Notes: generated by a model not told the origin, from the sequence alone. A DNA stretch of 64,000 bases from UBA6107 sp964533735 (GCA_964533735.1 CAZHMD010000003.1:1-64000), one strand, 5' to 3'; positions 17,290 to 26,654 are shown, numbered from the stretch's first letter. Program-made: numbers and translations.

Positions 17290-19960
17290 TGGTCAACCCT
17301 CCTCTACGGCGGATGATCTCGTGGTGCAGGTCTTCCAGAGTCTGATGCACGAGGCTGCCAAAAAACATCGTCTGCGCCCGCGAAGGTACAAACCCATATT
17401 TCCGGAAGATCATGTACTGCCGCGGGCATTTTTTGTACATCAAGAAATCGGCCGTGTACGAATACATCTTCGGCAGTTCATTTTCCTGTGAGACAAATGC
17501 TGGAATGGTATCGATATTGAGCTCTGGAATTCGTGGAAAATGATCATCCAGAAGTTTCTTGAATGGTTCGTTGATCGATTGTCCTCGTCCCTTAAAATGG
17601 GCAATAACCATCAAATTTTGCGCCCGTGAAAGGGCAACGTAAAACATGCGCATAGAGTCGAATTCCGCCTGGCGTGAGAGAGGTTCGCCGTTTTTACTTT
17701 CACTGAAGGGGAAAATTGCTTTTTCGACAAAACCAGCTGCATAAAGCCTGCGGCGTGGATTTCCAAGGACGACAACAGGAAATTCCAGCCCTTTGGATTG
17801 GTGAATTGTAAGGAAAGGGATGCGTCCTTTCGGAAAAGGATCTTCTGCGTCTTCGTATTCTGATTCTCCCAGGCGGAAGATGGCGAACAAGAAGGAAAAA
17901 TAAAAAACTTTGTGGAAAGTTCCATCACCAAGAAGGTCAGCAGTGAGAATTGGAATGAACTCATCCCCAAAACGAGCCAGGTATTGCGTGATGAGGCTCA
18001 AGTTGCAAATTGGCCCTTCGTCTTCGCCGCTTTCAGCCAGGTCGAACATTGCTTTAAAGTGTGCAAAACCGGCTAGGCGATAGAAGAGATCGAGCAAACT
18101 CCAATCAAGTGAGGTAACGCGTTTGAGGATGTATTCAAGTGAGAAGGGTTTACCTTCTTCAATTCGCCGCCTGACGGTTTTATCAAGGTACGAACTTCCA
18201 AGCAAATCTTGTCCTGTTTTAGAAAGACCAGGAGCGTTTTTGAGACGATGTTTCATCCGCGAGGGATCATATGGCTCCTTAAGAGGCCAGTTTTCCTGGT
18301 CTGCGACCCTCTTTAAAATCAAGAAGTCTTTACAGGCAGTATTTACTTCTTCCCGCTTATTAATCACAAATTGCTTTAACGCAGGATCCGTTTTCGTTAA
18401 TTGTTTGGCATTTTGTTCAATTTGGGCTAGCCAATCTCCAAAATCTCCGTAATCTCCGCCCCATCCGCCTTGAATTTCAGGAAAGCCAAGAATGAGCGCG
18501 AAGAGACCGAAAACATCGTATGATTCATCCACTTCCAAAAATCGGCCGGCGCGTGGGGCGTAGACTTTCAAGTCCAAGGATTCCAAGGCTTGCCGCATTT
18601 CATTCACGGCATTTGATTTGAGGCTTGGGAAGAGGAAGGCAATTTGATTGGGATCTTCAACTTTCTTTTGGTCGAGAAGCTCTTTGACAAGATTGGCAAT
18701 TTCCGCGCAGGCATTTTCCGGGGATCCTGGTGTACTCGCTACGATGGAGAGATTTTCGTCTGAATTATGGGCTGCAATTTCTTTGTCCATGACCCGAAAG
18801 AAACCATCCTCATCACTGTTGCGACGCCAATCGGTTTGCTCCATAAAAGTCGTGTAAAAATCTACTACTTTTTTGCGGGAGCGGTAATTCATAGACAGCG
18901 AAATTCGGTGTGGTTTTAAACCAAGATAGTTAATACACCGGTCGGGAAATTCCACAAAGTTTTCAACGGTAGCGCCTCGAAAGCGGTAAAGTGCCTGGTC
19001 GTCATCTCCAACCACACAAATATTTTTGTTCCCTTGCGCAAGGCGGAAGAAGATCTTCTCCTGGATTGTATTGGTATCCTGGTACTCATCAATGATCACG
19101 TGTTTGAAAACTCTCGTTGTTTCTTCTCGTTCGAGAAGCACATCATAAGCTTCCTGCTGAAGCAGTGAAAAATCAGTATTACGCAACTTTTCATTTCTTA
19201 TGAGAGATTCTCGATAAGCCTGATAAAGGGTAAAAGCCTGGTTGAGTTGATCAGGATCTAAAGAATTCGAACGCAGAAATGCAACAAGCTCGTCATCAGA
19301 GTGCGATAACTTTTCGATAGCTTTTTGAGGGTCAATACACTCTTCAGAACATCGATTAAAAAAAGCAATGGAGCTAGTTACGGCGGAGTGCTTTGATAAT
19401 TTGTTTGTAGCAAATATTTTGTTAATGGCTTGATTCAGATCTATTTCTCCATCAAGAGTAAGGACACCACCAATTTTCCGCCAATTCCGTGTTTTTGAAA
19501 CATGAAAGTACTGGTCTAATTCATCCATTAAGCTTGGAGTTGGGTTGGTGTGGAAATCCTGAAGGAATTTACGACGTTCATTCAAAATCCGTCTGCATAA
19601 AGAATGCACAGTGCCAATGTACATTTTGGATAAATCGTAAGGTTTTCCATTAATGTTTGTTGCAAATCCAAGCAATCCACGTAACCCTTCTTGAAGCTGA
19701 TGGGCAGCCTTTTCTGTGAAAGTTGAGAGAAATATCTCTTCCGGCTTTACGTCATGAAAGACAATCAGGTTCAGAGCGCGCCATAAAAGTACTCTTGTTT
19801 TTCCAGAACCTGGGCCGGCAGTTAAGTAAAGTGGTCCATCTGTATAGAGGATCGCTTCTCGTTGTTGGTCGTTTGGTTTAAACTTGTTCAATTTCCACAA
19901 CGTCTCCAGATTGAGCATGCTGTTGGACAAAATCGAGATATGAGAACTGAAATCAACCAT
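17279..19960 (-). CDS. UvrD/PcrA-like SF1 helicase with partial nuclease domain
   Basis: The protein has 893 residues with ATG 19960 behind GAGGGG. SF1A motifs: Q motif LNKFKPNDQQREAI, Walker A AGPGSGKT near 48, DEYQDTN near 292, DDDQALYRFRGA, MNYRSRKKV, and TIHQSKGLEFPVVVLG near 715. The last 60 residues (MYKKCPRQYMIFRKYGF, FGSLVHQTLEDLHHE) form the start of an AddB-type PD-(D/E)XK domain, including the first Fe-S cysteine and the motif I histidine. The rest of that domain is in the next gene. Such helicase-nucleases process double-strand breaks or degrade foreign DNA. It heads the main defence transcription unit. Confidence 0.92.
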   Translation of the reverse strand: MVDFSSHISILSNSMLNLETLWKLNKFKPNDQQREAILYTDGPLYLTAGPGSGKTRVLLWRALNLIVFHDVKPEEIFLSTFTEKAAHQLQEGLRGLLGFATNINGKPYDLSKMYIGTVHSLCRRILNERRKFLQDFHTNPTPSLMDELDQYFHVSKTRNWRKIGGVLTLDGEIDLNQAINKIFATNKLSKHSAVTSSIAFFNRCSEECIDPQKAIEKLSHSDDELVAFLRSNSLDPDQLNQAFTLYQAYRESLIRNEKLRNTDFSLLQQEAYDVLLEREETTRVFKHVIIDEYQDTNTIQEKIFFRLAQGNKNICVVGDDDQALYRFRGATVENFVEFPDRCINYLGLKPHRISLSMNYRSRKKVVDFYTTFMEQTDWRRNSDEDGFFRVMDKEIAAHNSDENLSIVASTPGSPENACAEIANLVKELLDQKKVEDPNQIAFLFPSLKSNAVNEMRQALESLDLKVYAPRAGRFLEVDESYDVFGLFALILGFPEIQGGWGGDYGDFGDWLAQIEQNAKQLTKTDPALKQFVINKREEVNTACKDFLILKRVADQENWPLKEPYDPSRMKHRLKNAPGLSKTGQDLLGSSYLDKTVRRRIEEGKPFSLEYILKRVTSLDWSLLDLFYRLAGFAHFKAMFDLAESGEDEGPICNLSLITQYLARFGDEFIPILTADLLGDGTFHKVFYFSFLFAIFRLGESEYEDAEDPFPKGRIPFLTIHQSKGLEFPVVVLGNPRRRLYAAGFVEKAIFPFSESKNGEPLSRQAEFDSMRMFYVALSRAQNLMVIAHFKGRGQSINEPFKKLLDDHFPRIPELNIDTIPAFVSQENELPKMYSYTADFLMYKKCPRQYMIFRKYGFVPSRAQTMFFGSLVHQTLEDLHHEIIRRRGGLTNGN

Positions 19961-20135
19961 TGTTCTGTCCCCTCATTGTTAGTTTGGCAAAAATATTTAA
20001 TAACCACCCGCCTGTTTCAAAACCAATTGCGGTGAATCGGTGTGCCAGTGTAAAAGGAACGACCGCGTTTTGAGATTCGCGGTTTGGATGTTCTATTTGT
20101 TCACCTGAAAGGTTGTTAATGTAGTCATTTGACAT
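19953..20135 (-). CDS. Possible 60-residue leader protein of the helicase operon
   Basis: An ATG frame at 20135 ends by overlapping the helicase start by eight bases, which would couple the two genes. No Shine-Dalgarno is visible, and I recognise no domain. The residues (for example GQNNG at the end and LAHRFTAIGFETGGW in the middle) include no clear membrane helix. It may be a real small gene or only an open leader; low confidence. Confidence 0.35.
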   Translation of the reverse strand: MSNDYINNLSGEQIEHPNRESQNAVVPFTLAHRFTAIGFETGGWLLNIFAKLTMRGQNNG

Positions 20136-20384
20136 AATAAGTTTTACTCGGATATCTCACCATATACCGGATTATTGGAAAGCCAGAGACTACGAACAAT
20201 CATTAAGAATTCAATATGCGTGTATTTGACCCTTTTTTGCTGGCATTGTTATGTTTTAGTACAATGTCCTTCATTATTTCATTTCAATAAGGGTTATCCT
20301 TCAATTAATAAATCGTCAACATATAAAACAATTAACCTTTGAAGAATACTTTTACTAAAACTCCCTGGTTTTAGTAAACGAGAA
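20136..20384. other. Intergenic region between the two defence operons
   Basis: No gene seen in this AT-rich stretch of about 250 bases. It should hold the promoter of the helicase operon (minus strand) and the 3' end of the HerA operon. A perfect 11-bp inverted repeat lies at 20351-20378, just after the HerA stop. Confidence 0.5.
20351..20378 (-). terminator. Hairpin at the end of the HerA-NurA operon
   Basis: tttactaaaac at 20351-20361 pairs perfectly with gttttagtaaa at 20368-20378 around a 6-nt loop, seven bases past the HerA stop codon. On the minus strand the stem ends in three T, so termination is plausible but not strong. Confidence 0.6.
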
Positions 20385-22247
20385 TTAATCGATCATTCTA
20401 AGTTTACAAGGAGTTGGATTAATTGCCACGAGAAGCGGACGCGCCATACTGGTCATGGAAACGATTGCTTGACCTGGTGCAAGATTAGATAGACGATCCC
20501 ACAGCCCATCATCTATTCCACCTACTGTTCGTTTAAGTCGACTAACAACGTTTGTATCCGTAATCTTGTGAAGTATAAAGTTGTTAATTAAACCTAGAAT
20601 TTCATCAGGTAGATGTTGAGGAAGTTGTGTCACGAACATCAATCCCAACCAACGTTTCCTACCACGACGAGCAATACGAGCAACTTGCTGAAATAATACA
20701 GGCATTTGCTTGATACGTTCTGCTGAGAGGAATTCATGGGCTTCTTCAATTACGATTATCACCTTATTTATCTGAGTGTTACCTTTAGTCGAATTTAGAT
20801 AATTATGTTCTTGTTGAATCATTAAACCCCGGAGAATTTCAGAAATTACCAAATTGTTTATTTGAGGTGAATCGGTATCACTTAAGTCAATAATTGAAAC
20901 TCGACCTGCTTTGGTCATTTTTTCATAATCCGGCAACCTAATTTCTGGATTATCAAAAATCTTTAATCGTAAAAGTCGCGCCAAGCTACCTTGAACTTTT
21001 CGCCAACTCCAGATGTGACTTTGTAACTTGGATTGGGCAACTATTTCCTTGAATTTGTCTCGATTTTTATCAAACTGAGGAGTTTTCAGATATGTATTAT
21101 CTTGCTCATCTGCAACGGTATCTGCGCAATAACGAACAATATCGTACATCATTTGGAGAGTAAGTTTAGGATATCCGCTCTCCATCTCATCAAGCTCTAA
21201 TAACTCATTTTTTTCATCTTCATTTGCTGGAAATATTTTTAGTTCCATTAAAATACGTCTAGCAATATCGTACGCTTTTAGAAAACGTTCTTGTTGAGCA
21301 TCATTAAGTCCCAATATTTCCATAACAGCATACGGTGAAAGATTGCAATACTCAAGGCAAAATTCTACATTATCTGTGTAATCTTCGTTTGTTGTATCAC
21401 GACCAATGAGATGGAATATTCCAATATCAGTAACGCCTCCAGCAGGTAATCCCCGCTGCTCCAAAATTGAAAGCATTTTAGGATCTTCTGTCGAATGCAT
21501 AATGTGGGTATATTCGCCCTCTGTGTCAAAAACAACCACAGATATGTCGCTTTTACTCATTTCTTTTATGAGTCCAGAAACCGTCGTCGATTTTCCACCT
21601 CCTGTCGTGCCAAGCACACCAACATGGCGTGGAAATACGTCTTTTCGAATTGGTACAGCGACTGACATTTCGTCAAATCCGACAGCAAGTCCTATGTTAA
21701 TTTCACCACCTAACTTTAATTTTTCAATCATCTCTTCTTTGTTTAAACAAAAAACCGGGCTATTGGGAAGTGGCCGAAATCGTGGCGGCATGACAGTTCC
21801 GTTTATTTCTTCTCCAATAACCTCTACTTGAACTCGCCCGTGGTAACGAGGCATGAATGTAGCTCCGCGAACTGTTGTTGTAACCACTAGAGGTGCATCA
21901 GCTCGTAACCCGTCCGGCTCATGAAATGGACCTTGAACAACAGCTCCAAGGTATTGACGCCCATCGCCACCCTTAACAACAGGTCGACTTTTAATACGTA
22001 GCAAAGATTGAGATGGAACTTGCCTAGTCTGGTCAGGCGGCATTAATACAGTCACTGTGTTATCTTTACTGGTCGGAGTGTCGAACATAGTGCGACCTAT
22101 TGCGCCTGTGAATTCTTCATCTTCCTGCCATTCACCGCCTGCAAGCGCGACTTCCTCATCTAGTTGTGTGGTAAATTCGTCAGGCATGGATTGAATATTC
22201 TTTTGATCTTCACCTGACAAAGCAGGAATTTCGTTATTATTTGTCAT
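20385..22247 (-). CDS. HerA/FtsK-like hexameric ATPase
   Basis: The frame opens at 22391 inside the NurA-like gene, but ATG 22247 has GGAGG with a 5-nt spacer and gives 620 residues. Walker A is LGTTGGGKSTT near 212 and Walker B is IVIEEAHEFL near 498, followed by VTQLPQHLPDEILGLINNF, all typical of HerA (DUF87-type) DNA pumps. The N-terminal 150 residues include the HAS-barrel-like region expected before the motor. HerA hexamers drive DNA through NurA in archaeal end resection and power several bacterial defence complexes. The NurA-like gene lies 16 nt upstream, so a HerA-NurA motor-nuclease is likely. Confidence 0.88.
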   Translation of the reverse strand: MTNNNEIPALSGEDQKNIQSMPDEFTTQLDEEVALAGGEWQEDEEFTGAIGRTMFDTPTSKDNTVTVLMPPDQTRQVPSQSLLRIKSRPVVKGGDGRQYLGAVVQGPFHEPDGLRADAPLVVTTTVRGATFMPRYHGRVQVEVIGEEINGTVMPPRFRPLPNSPVFCLNKEEMIEKLKLGGEINIGLAVGFDEMSVAVPIRKDVFPRHVGVLGTTGGGKSTTVSGLIKEMSKSDISVVVFDTEGEYTHIMHSTEDPKMLSILEQRGLPAGGVTDIGIFHLIGRDTTNEDYTDNVEFCLEYCNLSPYAVMEILGLNDAQQERFLKAYDIARRILMELKIFPANEDEKNELLELDEMESGYPKLTLQMMYDIVRYCADTVADEQDNTYLKTPQFDKNRDKFKEIVAQSKLQSHIWSWRKVQGSLARLLRLKIFDNPEIRLPDYEKMTKAGRVSIIDLSDTDSPQINNLVISEILRGLMIQQEHNYLNSTKGNTQINKVIIVIEEAHEFLSAERIKQMPVLFQQVARIARRGRKRWLGLMFVTQLPQHLPDEILGLINNFILHKITDTNVVSRLKRTVGGIDDGLWDRLSNLAPGQAIVSMTSMARPLLVAINPTPCKLRMID

Positions 22248-22263
22248 CGAAACCTCCATTTGA

Positions 22264-23484
22264 TTATGAACGAGTTTCTCGTTCCCCCAGATATCTAAAC
22301 GGCTGCCCAGCTTCAGCATATGCTGTTTGAACTGAAGCGGTAAAGGAATCTCCACCAAAAGTTGTTCTACATACTGTATCAGCCAAGTCAATTAGCATTG
22401 GAAAGCCACGATGCTCTTGTAAAATGCTATCTGCCATTGCAATATGAGCAGCCATCTCAGCTTGATCCACATGTGCATAGAACAGGAAGGGAGGTGCGGC
22501 TTCCCAAACCCGGTATAAGCCGACCACTATTTTGGGTGCAACATCTTTGCAAAATTTCCTCATAGCTGGCAATACCCCGCTTTCATTCCGATATCCGCCA
22601 TTGTCGATCATGTTCTGAATCTCAGGCTCGAGTGTTTGGATAATGGCAAACTCCATTGGATTGAGTGCGTTACCGATTGTTAACCAATGTCGTTTTCTTG
22701 GAGCACTTGGAATGAATACAAACCGTTTGTAATTCACATACCATTCAATCAGGTCTAAGCTCAACTTGATACGATCATATTGTGATGACCATAGACCAGT
22801 GAGTAGCTCATAGGGTGCTGGACTTCCATGCCCCATACGCCAAGTGGCAGAGGACTTTTCTTTGAGGATTTTTCGTTCCGCATAAGTCATAATGCCGCGT
22901 CGGGCAAGATCGCTGATAGGTTCCCCACCCAAACCCTGAGATTCTCGTTTCTCGCGCCTTTCCAACACAGACAATACTTCTTCAACGGGATCACCTATTT
23001 TCGAGCGCAGGTCCCTTCGAAACAGGCGATGTGCCCATGATCCCTGTTGACCATTGTAAGAAACCAGGCACACTCCAATTTGGGTTATTGTCAACGGAAT
23101 TGTGTCATGGACGATACTTGTCCCGTCACACGCTTCGACACCCCCGTTAAAGAGCAAGCCAGTGTGGATTCGTTCAATGTCATGCCTTTTTGCTTGATAG
23201 ACGCCGGCATTTTTTGGTGCTCCAGGCGCACTCCCAATCCGTGAAAATACAACCTCACGAATCGCTTTGCGGTGTTCATCTTCTTGGGCTATTGCCTCCG
23301 CCACTTCTTGCTCTAATCGCCCATAACTTTCGGCTAAATCTTCACCAAGCATCCAGGTGTCAATATCCAGTGTATTAAGGAAAGGCTCTCCAAAGGCAGC
23401 TTCAAATTCAGGTAAATTTTCCTGAGGAGCTGAGAGTATTTGATCTATGGTTTCGAATGCTTTGTTTACTTCATGATTGATCAT
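22264..23484 (-). CDS. NurA-like nuclease
   Basis: ATG 23484 is favoured because AGGAG lies seven bases upstream; ATG 23490 abuts it. The product has 406 residues. VEACDGTSIVHDT near 117-128 fits the NurA metal-binding strand (DGS/DGT after a hydrophobic strand), followed by PLTITQIGVCLVSYNG. A long N-terminal helical part and the final QTAYAEAGQPFRYLGER are unassigned. NurA is a 5'-3' nuclease working with HerA. Immediate linkage to a HerA-like ATPase strengthens the call; sequence alone makes it moderate. Confidence 0.65.
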   Translation of the reverse strand: MINHEVNKAFETIDQILSAPQENLPEFEAAFGEPFLNTLDIDTWMLGEDLAESYGRLEQEVAEAIAQEDEHRKAIREVVFSRIGSAPGAPKNAGVYQAKRHDIERIHTGLLFNGGVEACDGTSIVHDTIPLTITQIGVCLVSYNGQQGSWAHRLFRRDLRSKIGDPVEEVLSVLERREKRESQGLGGEPISDLARRGIMTYAERKILKEKSSATWRMGHGSPAPYELLTGLWSSQYDRIKLSLDLIEWYVNYKRFVFIPSAPRKRHWLTIGNALNPMEFAIIQTLEPEIQNMIDNGGYRNESGVLPAMRKFCKDVAPKIVVGLYRVWEAAPPFLFYAHVDQAEMAAHIAMADSILQEHRGFPMLIDLADTVCRTTFGGDSFTASVQTAYAEAGQPFRYLGERETRS

Positions 23485-23547
23485 CAACATTCTCCTATAA
23501 CGGTCTTATGGATATATACCGGATCCAAGGATCAAACTTCGACAAAA

Positions 23548-24291
23548 TCACATCGCTAATCTTAAGCTCTCTGCCCAAGAAGGACCTTTACCAATTGATT
23601 TCAATAAATCAGTCCCATAAGATAAAGCCACATAATCTGGAAGACCAAAACTCGATATTAACACCGACACAATCTCATGTCGTCTTTCATTAAAGGATCC
23701 ACTTGCAATATCTATTTCTCTAAAAACTTCGTTTGGCGGAGCGAGTAATGCAATCGCTATTTTGTCTGCCCTATTTTCAACAAGCCAAATATCAATATTT
23801 TCGCTTTGCAGCTTTCTTTCCATTAGGTTAGTAAATATACCTATGGGTGTTCCATTTATAATAGAATACACCCTCTCATCTATAGATGGCTCACGAAAAC
23901 CATCAATAACTTCTAATATGGATACGCCATACTGCGTTGATGATTTTTTCCGGGGATGCCAATAATCAATTAAAAAATGGGCTGTTTCATGGGCAACAGT
24001 AAATCGCAATTCAGTTGAAGTGTCGGTTCCATCAACAAATACGATACCTTTTCCACCAAAAGCCACAAGACACCCACGGACAGCCCGATTATCGCAATCA
24101 AACAGATATTGAACATTTCTACTTAAGAGCCAATTTTCAATAATGTGTAAATCGAGGTGAGGAAGCTTTACCAGAGCTACAGGCAATGCTAAAGAAATTG
24201 AGCGCTCGAGCATACGAGGGAATGCTTCCTTCTCACCCACCAATTCCCAGAAAGTCTTTATGATTTCCTGACTTTCATTATCTAGCCACAT
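23548..24291 (-). CDS. ImmA/IrrE-family zinc metallopeptidase
   Basis: The frame opens at 24321. The likely start is ATG 24291 or 24294, just after GGGGGAG, overlapping the upstream gene. The zinc site is VAHETAHFLIDYW (HExxH), at about two fifths of the protein. ImmA of Bacillus ICEBs1 cleaves the element repressor ImmR, and IrrE/PprI of Deinococcus cleaves DdrO after DNA damage, so such proteins usually switch on genes by cutting a repressor. Here it follows an unknown small protein and a sigma-like factor, suggesting a damage- or phage-responsive control unit for this operon. The target is unknown. Confidence 0.82.
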   Translation of the reverse strand: MWLDNESQEIIKTFWELVGEKEAFPRMLERSISLALPVALVKLPHLDLHIIENWLLSRNVQYLFDCDNRAVRGCLVAFGGKGIVFVDGTDTSTELRFTVAHETAHFLIDYWHPRKKSSTQYGVSILEVIDGFREPSIDERVYSIINGTPIGIFTNLMERKLQSENIDIWLVENRADKIAIALLAPPNEVFREIDIASGSFNERRHEIVSVLISSFGLPDYVALSYGTDLLKSIGKGPSWAESLRLAM

Positions 24292-24748
24292 CATCTCCCC
24301 CTGTTTTATCTTTTGACTCATCGTTAGTTTTTACGTTTCCATCCTCTTCATTTTCTGCCTTATCACGAGCAGCCGCTAACAAACCCGAAGTAATTATTCT
24401 TGCACCTTCATTTAATTCTTTGGTCTTACGCGGAATTTCCGAAAGGATATTTAGTGTATCGACTTGCCTGATAACATTAGCCAAAATTGCTGGATCAATA
24501 TGTGTATATGTCGCAATTTCTCGAATTTGAGATGAAAAAGCTACAGATTCTGGGTTGGGGCATTTACATAAGGCAAGTCTAACAAACATTTCTGGAGTGG
24601 TTTTGAGTTGAGCGATTAATTGGTCGTCGTCAATTCGTTCTTTCCGTTTATAGGTTGACAATAGCCATGCCATAAAATCGTGATTCTTCTGCAATTTGGC
24701 AACAAGATTTTGTAATTCGTTGGTAATAGGAAGGGGAGTGTTATTCAT
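24278..24748 (-). CDS. Hypothetical alpha-helical protein, 156 residues
   Basis: It overlaps the sigma-like gene by eight bases and the metallopeptidase by about 14, so all three are translationally coupled. The sequence is helical, with a possible helix-turn-helix-like stretch (SQIREIATYTHIDPAILANVI) and an acidic, lysine-rich tail (DGNVKTNDESKDKTGG), the latter overlapping the next gene. I recognise no family. Its place between a sigma-like factor and an ImmA/IrrE protease makes it a candidate anti-sigma factor or protease substrate; this is inference from order only. Confidence 0.7.
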   Translation of the reverse strand: MNNTPLPITNELQNLVAKLQKNHDFMAWLLSTYKRKERIDDDQLIAQLKTTPEMFVRLALCKCPNPESVAFSSQIREIATYTHIDPAILANVIRQVDTLNILSEIPRKTKELNEGARIITSGLLAAARDKAENEEDGNVKTNDESKDKTGGDDVAR

Positions 24749-25379
24749 TTTTTAACTCCTCTACTCGAATATGCCTCAAAATAACCTTTTTGAGTCGATC
24801 TTTATTCTGCTTAACAATTCGGCATTGGTCCTCATCGGGTAAATTCTGAATTCCGATTACCTCAGCATAGATTTCGGTTTCTCTGACACCATTCATCATC
24901 AATTTCACAATTTCCTGATCTTTTTCATCTGGAATAATGGTTAAAAGGCGATTCCAAATTGGGGACAATTTATCTATGACTATAGTCTCAATATCTATGT
25001 CATCTATCAACTCTACACCATATACCGAAGAATCCTCCTCAAGTTCGACAATTTCGGCTAAATTTAAAAAAGACTGATCCTTTTTATTTTGTCTAAGATA
25101 ATTTAGCAAATCTGACTTAGCCTTAAGGATTAGGTAACTGAAAAGATTACTTCGATTTGGATCATATTGATTCGGCCTCGTCAAATAATCCATTAATGCA
25201 TCAACAACAGAAGTTTCAATTAAATGTGGATCGTCAATATTTTGAAATCCCCTATTAAGCCGACCTATCATTAATGGCATGAAGAACTCAGCTAATTCAG
25301 CTGAAACAATAACATCGCCAGATATTAATCGGTTATGTAGTTCCCCCCATTTTATTTTATTTTCTTCAGAAATAACCAT
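24741..25379 (-). CDS. Sigma-70-like (ECF-type) factor
   Basis: The product has 212 residues. Residues about 45-100 resemble sigma region 2: VDALMDYLTRPNQYDP, then NLFSYLILKAKSDLLNYLRQNKK. The C-terminus (IIPDEKDQEIVKLMMNG, ending DRLKKVILRHIR) resembles region 4, though its DNA-recognition helix is weakly conserved. ECF sigma factors direct RNA polymerase to special promoters. It starts three bases after the methyltransferase stop. It could control this operon or be a divergent DNA-binding adaptor. A sigma factor inside a methyltransferase-HerA-NurA operon is unusual. Confidence 0.6.
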   Translation of the reverse strand: MVISEENKIKWGELHNRLISGDVIVSAELAEFFMPLMIGRLNRGFQNIDDPHLIETSVVDALMDYLTRPNQYDPNRSNLFSYLILKAKSDLLNYLRQNKKDQSFLNLAEIVELEEDSSVYGVELIDDIDIETIVIDKLSPIWNRLLTIIPDEKDQEIVKLMMNGVRETEIYAEVIGIQNLPDEDQCRIVKQNKDRLKKVILRHIRVEELKNE

Positions 25380-25382
25380 TTT

Positions 25383-26654
25383 TTACTCCCCCTTTTTATA
25401 TATAAGCACATACTCGGTGCTCATCCTGTTTCCAAAGGATTCTTGCATATACGGGAGTATACGTTTGTTTCCATTAATGGTCCGGGTTCGTTCTTCAATG
25501 AGTGTTAAACCTGATTTTCCTGCAATTTCCGTGAAGAGTTTATGGGTCTGGATTTCAACTTTTCTAATATGTGAAGGACAGACAACGATAATGGCATTTC
25601 TTCCAGGTTTAAGCACTCGGTTGATTTCCGTAAAAACTTCGAACATATCAATGAAATATCGTTGAATTAAATTAGCTTGACGCGAATCTGTCTCAGCAAG
25701 CTTGACTAGTGTTTGTTGTGTTAGAGGAAAAGCAGACGTGGTTTCTAAGAGTTTGAATTCTTTTCCTACACGTCCTCGTTCACTCCCTATATATGTTGCT
25801 CCGTTTGTTTTATACTGCTCTACGTTAAGGCCTAAACGCTTTTCCATCCAGCCCACGGCAAGAAAATGAGCTCGTGGATAGTCTAGAGCTGTGGCATATG
25901 GGGGGGAGGTAAAAACAAGGTCAATGCTATTGTCTTCGATAGGAAGATTTCGGGCATCTGTTTGTGTTATAGAAATATTCAAATGAGGCAAGGCTTGACA
26001 AAGCACGCCAAATTCAATCATCTGTTTCCGCATTCGGCGTACTCTTTCACCAAATTTTTTAATTACATTTGGAGGAGAAGAATGCTCGAAGAAATGATGC
26101 CGAGAATGAATTATGTCTCGTGCATTTGCTACACTAACTTTAGTTAATATGATTGATGAGAAAGCGACCCAAAAGAAATCCCGAAGATCTTCTGGAATTT
26201 CAATGCTACATATATTAGATGAAAGTACCGCTAATGATCTAGATACATCAGAGTTGAACCAATAATCACGATTCAAGAATTCAGGCAATGTGATTTGATT
26301 TAATAATTGTATCGATTCTGAATTGTTATCGAATTCGTTTAATTCTTGTGTGGTCTTTTCAATTATTGAATTATATGCAACCTCAATGGAGGTGTCAGAT
26401 AAAAATTTACATTTAACTTTAGAAATTAAACAAGCAAGAGCGTCGATATCATAACCGATTGCACATCTCCCTAAAAGTTCTGCCTCGACCAGCGTTGTTC
26501 CGCTTCCCGCCATAGGATCTAGAATGGTTTCACCAGGCCGAGAAAAACGATTAATACCGAATCTAGCTAATTGTGGTGGGCATTTGGCAGCATAAGAGTG
26601 CAGTCCATGCGTCGCGTATTGCGTATTATGTCCATCAAAGTTCAAATCATTCAT
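25383..26654 (-). CDS. DNA methyltransferase, N4-cytosine or N6-adenine type
   Basis: The family hallmark THGLHSYAAKCPPQL lies near the start, followed by motif I DPMAGSGTTLVEAELLGR and, about 200 residues later, catalytic TSPPYATALDYPRAH. The TSPPY form is commonest in N4-cytosine enzymes. ATG 26654 would avoid overlap with the HTH gene, but ATG 26753 would add 33 residues and overlap it by 67 nt; the first is chosen because homology seems to start here. The helical stretch between motifs may hold target recognition. The enzyme probably marks host DNA so that the HerA-NurA complex spares it. The adjacent sigma-like gene begins three bases downstream. Confidence 0.85.
   Translation of the reverse strand: MNDLNFDGHNTQYATHGLHSYAAKCPPQLARFGINRFSRPGETILDPMAGSGTTLVEAELLGRCAIGYDIDALACLISKVKCKFLSDTSIEVAYNSIIEKTTQELNEFDNNSESIQLLNQITLPEFLNRDYWFNSDVSRSLAVLSSNICSIEIPEDLRDFFWVAFSSIILTKVSVANARDIIHSRHHFFEHSSPPNVIKKFGERVRRMRKQMIEFGVLCQALPHLNISITQTDARNLPIEDNSIDLVFTSPPYATALDYPRAHFLAVGWMEKRLGLNVEQYKTNGATYIGSERGRVGKEFKLLETTSAFPLTQQTLVKLAETDSRQANLIQRYFIDMFEVFTEINRVLKPGRNAIIVVCPSHIRKVEIQTHKLFTEIAGKSGLTLIEERTRTINGNKRILPYMQESFGNRMSTEYVLIYKKGE

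Noticed and set aside
13750..19960. Standard Gabija system
   Set aside because: OLD and UvrD-like genes are present but separated by two genes, and the helicase is far larger than GajB and carries part of a nuclease domain.
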